This document shows, piece by piece, positions 55,002-64,000 of a DNA stretch of 64,000 nt. How positions within the stretch are numbered: the first letter of the stretch is position 1; every line of letters begins with the position of its first letter. Position numbers and translations under genes: made by a program. Source of the DNA: Hypomesus transpacificus. Taxonomy: Eukaryota; Chordata; Actinopteri; Osmeriformes; Osmeridae. The stretch is taken from contig NW_025813774.1 in NCBI RefSeq assembly GCF_021917145.1, positions 124,001-188,000 of the forward strand. Direction: 5' to 3'. A model generated the notes under the pieces. It saw nothing but the letters and a program-made list of their open reading frames with translations. It did not search any database and was not told where the DNA came from.

Positions 55002-56620
55002 AGGCCCTGGGCTCAGGACCCTGGGCCGTGAAGGGGGGGTCTGTCCGCATGTACAGAGACTCAGCACTGACAGAGCCATGCACCTGGACATCACTCCTCC
55101 TTTTCTATCTCCGTTTGATTTTTAAACCGGCAAGTATCCCTCAAGAGACACAAGTCAGGCATAGGAAAGACATGACATGCCTATACCCCCTCCTACCCCC
55201 CCCAGCCTTCTATGATTTTATCATGGGATTTGAAACCCGGAAGAAAGGAATAGCGTCATGAGTCCTTCTGAAGGACGAAGAGTGCTGTTCCTCTAAAGAG
55301 CTCCCCTAACAGGATTGGTTTCCCCTGTGGAGAGAGGTGTTGCGGGGCATTCACATATGCAGCGGCGCATGGATTTCACGATTAGAGATGGCATCACATC
55401 TTCCAAATGGGGTCTGCTGATCGTACCCCAGCATCACCCCCCCACGCGCAAATCTGCCTCGCTGACCCTCGGCTCGCCCCCCCCCCAAGCCCAAATTTAA
55501 TTGACAATGTATTGCACCTCGCAACGGCCCCTCCATATGTGAATGCCCCACTAGGTGGTGTACTGACCCGTCACTGGTGTGTAGACCCAAACACTCACAG
55601 CCTTTGGCACCAGGAAAAACTCTGCGACATCACCAGCTGTGGATGACTCCACTGCCAATCCTTAAATCACTACCATCTCATGGGAAATCTTTAAGTTCTG
55701 GCCTACCAATGAGTCAAACGATTTGGCGTGGTTTTCATTATCGCCGAGGGCATCACTAGTACATGTGCTGCGCTGATTGCTTTAAAGCTTTTGTTAACTT
55801 TACTAATACTCATGTGAACTGTAGATCAACCATGTCATGGACCGTATTCTCTTTTATTTGAGCTAGACTTGGTTTATCATGTATTGGGTTTCTGCTTGCA
55901 AACAATTGTTCTGCCTCTTTTTAAATACCAGCTTTCATAGATACAAAAATAACTGTTTGGTAGGAAGTGGGGATACATATGGGTTACCGTGATAAAAAAA
56001 ATATATTAAAAAAAATCATCTCTAGAACTAACAAGGATGTTGATAGTGTGTGTACTTACCAAACAGCTCAGACAGAGCCCACCGAAAGCCTGAAAACATT
56101 GTCTGGACAATTCGACTGGAGGCAATGGGTGTTGTGTCTTGAGCTTCGGATCTGAGTGGCATTAAGTGTGGTTTGCATCTTCACGGCTTGAACACGTACA
56201 ATCCTACTTCATTTCACCTGTGGGGTACACTCGTACCTCCAAATCCTTCTGACGGGACAAGTGAAGCATTAGGACGCAGTAAAGGGACAAGCTGACCTGC
56301 GTCACAGCACACTGCATGGTCTGCCTATCGACTGAAGAATCCAGTCAACTGATGTGGAATTAAACTAGTCTTCTGTTTGATTTTGTTAAATGAAATGCCA
56401 TACTGTATTATTCTTTTGTAATATATATATATATATATATAGCCATCTGTCATATTGTATCTTGTTTTTTGTTTTGTTTTGTACACTTTTATTGCCATTC
56501 ATATTTTGTATTCTTAACGTCAGCATCACTTGTATGAGAAGCAAAACTATTATATTATAGCTATTTCTTCAACTATTACATTTTGGCAGCTGTTAATAAA
56601 TGTGTTTCTGGTAACTTTTT
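55002..56620 (+). other. creb1: creb1 3' UTR with poly(A) signal
   Basis: Runs from the stop to just after AATAAA at 56595-56600. It includes an (AT)n tract near 56420-56440 and T/G-rich sequence. No further gene on the plus strand follows before mettl21a. Confidence 0.65.
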
Positions 56621-56991
56621 ACTCGTTTGGGTCTTGTAGTTGAATCAATCTCAAGTGCTAAATAAGTTCTGCACACCAACCACTGGTAAAAGGCTCATCC
56701 TTCTGCTTAGTGTGTTTCTGTTTCTGTAAATATTGACCTCGAGTTGAAGATAAATATCTGATGCTTTATTTACTTCCTCACAGAATAGTAATTGATGCGA
56801 CCGATTCTGCTACAGCTAGTAACTTCATTGTAAGCATACACAGTCAACTTGCAATGTACATATCAAAATGACCACAGGTACAGCAAGGCCACACACCATC
56901 AATTGTTGTGGGTGAAATTGGTTATCTGTGATAGGTTGGTTGAAGAACACATCCACTGTTGAGCAAAGGAACCCCAAGACTTCCAAAGTTC
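56621..56991. other. Tail-to-tail spacer between creb1 and mettl21a
   Basis: A minus-strand AATAAA (plus TTTATT at 56765-56770), about 220 bases past the mettl21a stop, is the likely poly(A) signal of that gene. Nothing else is seen. Confidence 0.5.
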
Positions 56992-57881
<890 letters not shown>

Positions 57882-58925
57882 TATAAATTAATTCGGTTTA
57901 AAAATCGATTTGCCAAAGCACTAATCTCAAAAATCCATCGAGCTGCCCCATGCTATGAAATTTGCGACACACATCCGGCAGATTGTTAATACCGATCAAA
58001 TGATAATTTGCACCAATCACTGTCAAGCGGCAAAGGTGGGATAGGCCAATGGAGTACACATGTTTGAAATGGGTGGTTCCTTGTTGGCCTTGGCAGATTC
58101 GGAGGATTAGGAGGTCCATTCGTTAGATATACCCAAGTCCTTCCCACGGTGTACAAACACATATTTGATTTAGGAGCACTTGGCGGTGATTGGCCCAAGG
58201 TATATCTCAAACTGCGCGGTGTAGAACTAGCTAGACCATGTGACGGCAGATAGACAATATTATCCTAAACGAAGAACCCACGGCCAGCTCATACGAGTTT
58301 AGAGATGACAGCAGCGGTATGCTAGCTACCTAAAGAGCTATGTTTTAAAATGTATTTGGATCCGCCAACCTAGATGGCCGCTTTCAAGTGTTAGCTACCT
58401 ACTTTCCTTGACGTCTGCTTGTCGGTGTTAGACGTCGTTGAATAGTTTTTGAAGACCTTCGGAAATCGAGATCAAGAAGACTAAGAGTAGCTAGAAGCTA
58501 GCTTGCTAGTTTAGTTGGCTAGTGTATTGGTGAGTGCTAGCAGTGTACGTTAACTAGTCATCGCAGTTTTCTCTGCGCTGCACTGACTGCAGTGTATCCC
58601 AACCTAAGGATTTGGGGCGTTCTTGTGTTTTGGCTTGAGTAGCTGAAATCACCGATCAAGCCTATCAAATCTACTTGACGTATCAATGCGCTATGCCTCT
58701 GCGCACACGCCCTGAAAAAGATAGGCAGTCAGCTGTTCTGTGTGGATGGTGTTCAGATATAAACCCTAATAAGTGTACGTGGCTAGCAAGTCATATCAGA
58801 ACAGATGTTGCATCTTGAAACCAGACATCAGCGCTTCTGTCTGATGTTAGCACAGTGAGTGGGGTTTTTCCTCAGTTTTATGGGATGCAGTGGTAGCTAG
58901 CAAGGGCTTAGCTAATTGCTCAGTC
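57882..58925. promoter_or_regulatory. Shared mettl21a / ccnyl1 head-to-head promoter region
   Basis: 1,044 bases separate the two start codons. Visible elements are ATTGG (inverted CCAAT) at 58189-58193, ccaatgg near 58048, an E-box-like catgtgac near 58235 and gatggccgc (YY1-like) near 58373. No TATA box is seen, as is common for bidirectional housekeeping promoters. Both 5' UTRs presumably lie here. Confidence 0.45.
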
Positions 58926-61209
58926 ATGGGGGCCACTGTGTCATGCTGCATGTCCCCCGGAGGGAGTCCGAAAATTCAGAGGAGAGAGTACGAGCTCGAG
59001 GATTATCCAATAACCACTACTGAAGACGTTAGCGAGGACACTGGGACATACTTACAGCACATCAGCGACAGAGAAGTCCCTGACGGTAGGTGTTCAGTGG
59101 CTGAGTTGCGAAAAATGCGTCATCAGTGGACACACCTCAAAAAGATCAGTCAACTCATAATAAATAAATAAATAAATTCAAACCACAAGACCAGCACATA
59201 GGCAAAGTAATGCAAAAATATTGCAGTGCACTTTGTGATATCGCTTTTCTTCATAGTTTAAATGGTCAGAAGTGCAATTCCTTTTGCCCATGTTATGTTG
59301 ACTTTTGCAGCCAAAGTTGGTTGCATAAAGCTTTTTTCTGGTTTCTTTCAGAACTGGCACACGAGTCAAACCCGTCGGACCACCCGAGAGCCAGCACCAT
59401 TTTCCTCAACAAGTCGCAGACAGATGGTCAGAATTATTAGTGTTTTACAGCCAAGTCAACAGTCTACCCCTGATTGTGTTTGACCCACAATCTGTCTTTT
59501 CCCCCTCAGTGCGTGAGAAAAGGAAAAGTAATTACTTGAATCATGTAAGTAAAAAAAAAAAAAAAATGCCATCTGCTCTGTGAAGCGTTGGAATTAGCAG
59601 ACATGTTTAAATATTGAGTCAGGAATGTCTCGTCCACTGTTTTGAACTAACAGTCTCTGTTCCGGCTGTGTCTAACACACACACACACACACACAGATGT
59701 CCCCTGGGCTCCTGACGAAGAAATACAGCTCCTGCTCCACAATCTTCATTGATGACAGCACAGTGAGCCAGCCCAATCTGAAGAGCACGGTCAAATGGTG
59801 AGTGGCTCTCTTTCCCCTTTCAGACACATTCCATCATTCCCTCAGGCTCTCCTTCCTTATATGGCTCAGCTGTGCAAAGGCTCACTGTCGTGTCTGTCTG
59901 TGTCTTTTTGTTCTAGTGTGACTTTGGCGATATACTATCACATAAAAAACAGGTAGGTTGTGTCTATCGTTGATCATTTCACGTGGAAAGACAAGAGCGG
60001 GGCAGCTGGGACAATTGGAGCAGAATTGGGGCGTAGTTTGTGTCGAAAGTTAACCTCTTTGTTTTGTTTCGTCGCCAGGGATTCAAACCGCTCCGTGGAC
60101 ATATTCGATGAGAAGAAGCACCCGTTGACTGTGAGTTTTGTACCGGGGGAAAATCCCCCACCGTGTGTGTGTGTGTGTGTTTAAGTTTCCCCTTCCTGTG
60201 CATTCAAACAGACCCTGACAACCTTGTATGCTCTGTCTCCTCTAGAGAGAGAAGGTTCCGGATGACTACTCCAGCGTGGACCCAGAACACAAGCTCATCT
60301 ACCGCTTCGTCCGCACGCTCTTCAGCTCGGCCCAGCTCACCGCGGAGTGTGCCATTGTCACACTGGTCAGTTACGTCTGTCAGGAAGATGGAATAGGTCA
60401 TTATAATCATGTTTCTGTTAGGACTAGTTTGTATGTTCTGTCCAGCAATTTCTAAGGCTGTGTGTGTGTGTGTGTGTCCATCCTCTCAGGTGTACCTGGA
60501 GCGCCTGCTGACCTACGCTGAGATGGACATCTGTCCGTGTAACTGGAAGCGCATCGTGCTGGGGGCCATCCTGCTGGCCTCCAAGGTGTGGGACGACCAG
60601 GCCGTGTGGAACGTGGACTACTGCCAGATCCTCAAGGACATGACTGTAGAAGACATGTGAGGGTTTCCCCACAGTCCCAGCCCTGTGATGACCCCCCCCC
60701 CTCCCCCGTAGCGCCAGTCATCCTCACTCTCTGGGTCAACACTCTAGCTTTAAGAGCTAATGGTGCTCTCTCTCTCTCTCCCGTTTTCTCTCTCAGGAAC
60801 GAGATGGAGAGACACTTCCTGGAGCTGCTCCAGTTTAACATCAACGTCCCGGCCAGCGTCTACGCCAAGTATTACTTTGACCTGCGCTCTCTGGCCGACG
60901 AGAACAACCTGAGCTTCCCTCTGGAGCCTCTCAGTAACAAGCGAGCCCAGAAACTGGAGGTGAGAGGGCCGCACTACCAAATATGGGCCAGGCCAGGGTG
61001 GAGAGTGGTGCAGGCTCTGTGGGGAAGTTGGTCTGATTTGTTTTGTTGGCTGGAGTTTAATATTGGTTCCGTTGTGGCGATGTTGTCTACAGGCCATCTC
61101 CAGATTGTGCGAGGACATGTACAAGGAAATGGGCAAGACCACCATGAAGAGGTCACTCAGCGTAGACAACCTAGTGGGTGTCCGAAACACACACGCCGTG
61201 CTGTCCTAG
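58926..61209 (+). CDS. ccnyl1: Cyclin-Y-like protein 1, ten coding exons, complete
   Basis: A membrane-tethered cyclin that recruits CDK14/CDK16, which phosphorylate LRP5/6 and prime Wnt signalling. Exons: 58926-59085, 59352-59426, 59510-59544, 59697-59797, 59917-59952, 60079-60130, 60246-60365, 60490-60656, 60797-60959 and 61093-61209. All are GT-AG and in phase, giving 1,026 bases and 341 residues. The N-terminus MGATVSCC has Gly2 for myristoylation and Cys7/Cys8 for palmitoylation. Shared motifs include [46 protein letters not shown] and KRSLSVDN (equivalents of the 14-3-3 sites of cyclin Y). The cyclin box spans [12 protein letters not shown] to [25 protein letters not shown] and TREKVP favour CCNYL1 over CCNY, and so does synteny. 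The exon 4 acceptor sits directly on a CA repeat. Confidence 0.96.
59086..59351 (+). other. ccnyl1: ccnyl1 intron 1
   Basis: GT-AG intron of 266 bases. A short (AAAT)n stretch lies at about 59159-59175. Nothing else is recognised. Confidence 0.8.
59675..59696 (+). repeat. ccnyl1: (CA)n microsatellite forming a splice acceptor
   Basis: A CA run ends in the acceptor cacag of intron 3. A branch-like ctaac immediately precedes it. No ordinary pyrimidine tract lies between. Confidence 0.9.
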
Positions 61210-61386
61210 AGAAGACGGTACACACACACACACGGACATTAACGATCCCTCTGGAACTACCCTGTGGTGTAGTTCCCCAGAAAGAGCGGGAAAGTAGACA
61301 GACGGTTTCCTTTGCTTACTATGTAGGCCCTTTAGCTGTGAAATGTATCAGTTTGTAATTGAGATCATTTTCAGTTGCTGTATTTT

Positions 61387-61392
61387 AATAAA
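61387..61392 (+). other. ccnyl1: Poly(A) signal of ccnyl1
   Basis: AATAAA 178 bases after the stop codon, giving a short 3' UTR ending near 61410. Confidence 0.6.
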
Positions 61393-61461
61393 CTGTATAC
61401 AACATTTGTTTTTGAGACAACTTATCAAGCAATTCACACTTCACACGATCTTGAAGTTTGG

Positions 61462-61467
61462 TTTATT
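61462..61467 (-). other. fzd5: Candidate distal poly(A) signal of fzd5
   Basis: Plus TTTATT reads AATAAA on the minus strand, about 930 bases past the fzd5 stop. If used, the fzd5 transcript would end near 61440, only tens of bases from the ccnyl1 end. Plus TTTAAT at 61861-61866 (ATTAAA on the minus strand) is a nearer alternative. Confidence 0.4.
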
Positions 61468-62392
61468 ATGTACAAGGCCCTGTGAAAAGATTCTACTGAA
61501 AGCGATCAATATTCTGTTGAAAAGCTATGATTTGAATGGGTAAACTGACAAGACCTGAACAATGTATAAGTATCAGAACCACACATGGGAACCCCTTATG
61601 AAGCTAACTAAAAAGCTGTTGTACGTGCTGGCAGAGTGTAGCTGAGAATGAGAGTGAGATTATGCTTGAGGGAGATGGGATGTTGATGTTGATTCTGATG
61701 GATCAAGCTTCCTGAAGTGCTATTGTAGTTACAAAAACAGACCACATGGGGGCAGACTATACAAAGGTTCTTCCATAAACTGGCAAAAGCTAGTTAAAAT
61801 CCAGTGACCATCAAATTAAAACACATTCTTAAACATTCATCAGTTATCCTAAGGCAGAGGTTTAATTTATAGGGACACATTCTTAACCTTGCACATAAGC
61901 ATTTACAGTTGGCTCATAACCATCATGTCAATTGAAAGAACAATTTCACATAAAAGCTAGCACTGCACTCTGAACGTGTCTGTACTTGACAACCATTTTA
62001 AATAAAAGATATAAACAAATAAATATGGATGAGCTATATTCACTGTGCATAAAACTGAATTGGAAACTAGCACTGACATGGTATGTACAGTCTCATTGGG
62101 GAATGTAGTATATCCCAATTATCTCTGTAACCAAGCCATGGTCTTATACAAAATAAGGAAACCTACCTGACATTTTTCCCTAACTTAACTCTGTCCACAA
62201 TTACACAAACTATTACAATTATACAAAAATACAAGATTTTGTTCTACTTTCTCCCAAAACGCATTTTGTTTTAAGCAAGTTCTTCTTTGAAGATTCAAGT
62301 ATAAATACAGGGGAGAGCTCAAGTCTTTGTACATCATTTGCAATCAAGTTCAATAAGTTAAGCCGACGCCCACCCAAAGGGTCAGGGGCGGG
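61468..62392 (-). other. fzd5: Probable fzd5 3' UTR
   Basis: AT-rich, gene-free sequence downstream of the fzd5 stop on the minus strand. Frizzled 3' UTRs are usually long, which fits. No other motif is recognised. Confidence 0.5.
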
Positions 62393-64000
62393 TCACACGG
62401 TGGGGTGGGACAGGGACTTGTGGTCCGACTGGGAGGGGGGCACCCCGGTGCGGCTGGTCAGGGAGGTGCTGGCTTCGCTGTACATGGAGGCGCTGGAGGG
62501 CTTGTGGCCCCAACAGGAGCAGCACCTCCCCAGTAGCCTCCCCCAGGCCTCCAGGGTCTTCCCTGACCACACCCACACCCCGGAGGTGATGCCCACCACC
62601 AGGCACATGAAGTACTTGAGCATGAACACGGCGTGGTCGGGCCCCAGGCGCTGACGCTCCGCCGGGCAGGCACACGCCAGGGCCCGCTCCCACCAGGGCC
62701 TCAGGTGCTGCTCGTATACCAGGCATGCCACCACCGCCGCCGCCGGCACCGTGTACAGCACCGTGAACAGCCCCAGGCGGACCATCAGGCGCTCCAGCTT
62801 GTCCGTCTTGGTCCCGCCCTGCTTGATGACACTGCGGATGCGGAAGAGGGACACGAAGCCGGCCAGGAGGAAGAGGGAGCCGGTGAAGAGGTACACCACC
62901 AGGGGAGCCAGGACGAACCAGCGCAGGCTCTCCACGCTCTGGTTCCCCACGTAGCAGATCCCCGCCACGGGGTCCCCGTCCACGGCGCTGAGGGACAGCA
63001 CGGCGATGGTCTTGACGCTGGGGATGAGCCAGGCGGCCAGGTGGAAGTACTGGGAGTAGCCCGCGATGGCCTCGCTGCCCCACTTCAAACCCGCCGCCAG
63101 GAACCAGGTGAGGGACAGCACCACCCACCAGATAGACCCGGCCATGCCGAAGAAGAACACCAGCAGGAAGACCAGAGTGCACAGGGCCGGGCCCGACGTG
63201 TCGTACAGGACGTGCTGGCGGTCCTCGGAGCACGCCACCCTCTCGTGCCCCACGGCCAACCGCACCAGGTAGCCCAGAGACACACACAGGTAGCAGGCTG
63301 CCAGGTAGATGATGGGCAGCTCCGGGTACTTGAAGCGCTCCCTGTCGAGGAGGAAGGTGGCCACGGTGGTGAGGGTGGACAGGAAGCAGAGCACCGACCA
63401 CAGCCCCAGCCACAGGCCCGTGAAGGTGTGCTCGTCCTGGCTGAAGTAGGGCTGGCGGCAGGGCAGGGCACAGTCAGGCACGGGGCCCGTGTGGACCCGG
63501 GAGGAGAACGGGTGGGCGTCGCTCTTGACGGGCACCAGAGGGCGGCGGCAGCGGCAGTCGCGGTCGCACTCCTGGTGGCCATGGCTCTTGGGCGCGGGGG
63601 GCCTGCGGCGCAGGGGGTTGTGAGGGGGCTTGGGGGTGGGCTTGGGGAAGGCCGGGGTCAGGGTGGTGACCTCGCTGCTGTTGCGGTCCATGCAGAGCCT
63701 CTCGGCGTCGCCCAGCTCGGGCAGTCGCTCGCAGCTCATCCTCTCGGGCCACTCGAAGCCGTACTGGCTCATGAGGGGCGAGCAGCCTCGCTTGGCTCGC
63801 TCGCACACCGAGCGGCAGGGCGGGAGGGGCTTGCGGTAGTCCGGGATGCAGATGGGGGTGTACATGCTGCAGAGGAAGAACAGCAGGTCGGCCGAGCAGT
63901 GGATCCTCACCAGGGGCCAGAACTGGTGCACCTCCAGGCCCACCTCATCCTGGGTGTCATGGTTGAACTGGTTGGGCATGTAGGTGAGGTTGTAGCCGAT
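62393..64000 (-). CDS. fzd5: Frizzled-5 Wnt receptor, 3'-complete, N-terminus beyond window
   Basis: A seven-pass plasma-membrane receptor for Wnt ligands, acting with LRP5/6 and Dishevelled. The frame is open from the window edge (IGYNLTYMPNQF) to TGA at 62395-62393 and encodes 535 residues. The signal peptide and first ~50 residues lie outside. No intron is seen, as usual for FZD5. The Cys-rich domain (HQFWPLV, CSMYTPIC, CRSVCERAK) is followed by a basic Pro-rich linker and TM1 (WLGLWSVLCF). Other markers are ACYLCVSLG, IRSVIKQGGTKTDK, and the Dishevelled-binding KTLEAW at 62560-62543. NLT is a glycosylation sequon. FZD8 is close; the short TM2-TM3 loop, GGTKTDK and synteny favour FZD5. The C-terminus reads LSHPTV instead of the family LSHV. 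Third positions are very G+C-rich. Confidence 0.93.
   Translation of the reverse strand: MGYNLTYMPNQFNHDTQDEVGLEVHQFWPLVRIHCSADLLFFLCSMYTPICIPDYRKPLPPCRSVCERAKRGCSPLMSQYGFEWPERMSCERLPELGDAERLCMDRNSSEVTTLTPAFPKPTPKPPHNPLRRRPPAPKSHGHQECDRDCRCRRPLVPVKSDAHPFSSRVHTGPVPDCALPCRQPYFSQDEHTFTGLWLGLWSVLCFLSTLTTVATFLLDRERFKYPELPIIYLAACYLCVSLGYLVRLAVGHERVACSEDRQHVLYDTSGPALCTLVFLLVFFFGMAGSIWWVVLSLTWFLAAGLKWGSEAIAGYSQYFHLAAWLIPSVKTIAVLSLSAVDGDPVAGICYVGNQSVESLRWFVLAPLVVYLFTGSLFLLAGFVSLFRIRSVIKQGGTKTDKLERLMVRLGLFTVLYTVPAAAVVACLVYEQHLRPWWERALACACPAERQRLGPDHAVFMLKYFMCLVVGITSGVWVWSGKTLEAWGRLLGRCCSCWGHKPSSASMYSEASTSLTSRTGVPPSQSDHKSLSHPTV

Noticed and set aside
62382..63413. A 343-codon open frame on the minus strand overlapping fzd5
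   Set aside because: It is a different frame of the G+C-rich fzd5 exon. The fzd5 frame is the one with the conserved receptor sequence.

Overview
The window is vertebrate nuclear DNA, most likely from a ray-finned (teleost) fish. Genes are split by GT-AG introns. Coding exons match well-known vertebrate proteins. creb1 has compact ~100-170 bp introns. Non-coding DNA is packed with (CA)n, (GA)n and poly-G/C repeats and carries fish-type retrotransposon tails. Identities come from reading the translations against remembered families; no database search was run. The species, and which teleost duplicate (a or b) each gene is, cannot be decided from the window.

Layout. 1-2160: last coding exon and 3' end of a RAMP (ramp1-like, +). 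5088-6693: complete five-exon class I SAM methyltransferase (-). 6694-24674: gene-poor, repeat-rich stretch with a 500-N assembly gap, a LINE tail and, close to klf7, a CArG box. 24675-44113: complete klf7 (+), with one 14.4 kb first intron. 44114-51900: klf7 3' UTR and gene-poor DNA with homeodomain-motif-rich blocks that look like conserved non-coding elements. 51900-56600: complete creb1 (+). 56992-57881: complete mettl21a (-), tail to tail with creb1. 58926-61209: complete ccnyl1 (+), head to head with mettl21a. 62393-64000: fzd5 (-), tail to tail with ccnyl1, its N-terminus cut by the window edge.

The block klf7, creb1, mettl21a, ccnyl1, fzd5 matches human 2q33.3 gene content, which supports the orthology calls. 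The genes are not an operon. Two are transcription factors (a Krueppel-like factor and the cAMP-response bZIP), one is an Hsp70 lysine methyltransferase, and two belong to Wnt signalling at the membrane (cyclin Y-like 1 recruits CDK14/16 kinases that phosphorylate LRP6, the partner of Frizzled-5).

No wholly new system was found. The observations most worth a second look are: an in-frame six-base insertion splitting the conserved PDZ ligand at the end of Frizzled-5; a Cys in place of the ATM-site Ser in the CREB kinase-inducible domain; a ccnyl1 splice acceptor whose tract is a CA repeat; a consensus CArG box upstream of klf7; klf7 orientation relative to creb1; an unusual wealth of poly-G/C runs; and several candidate conserved non-coding elements. 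All 18 gene-model introns were checked by hand for GT-AG ends and codon phase.
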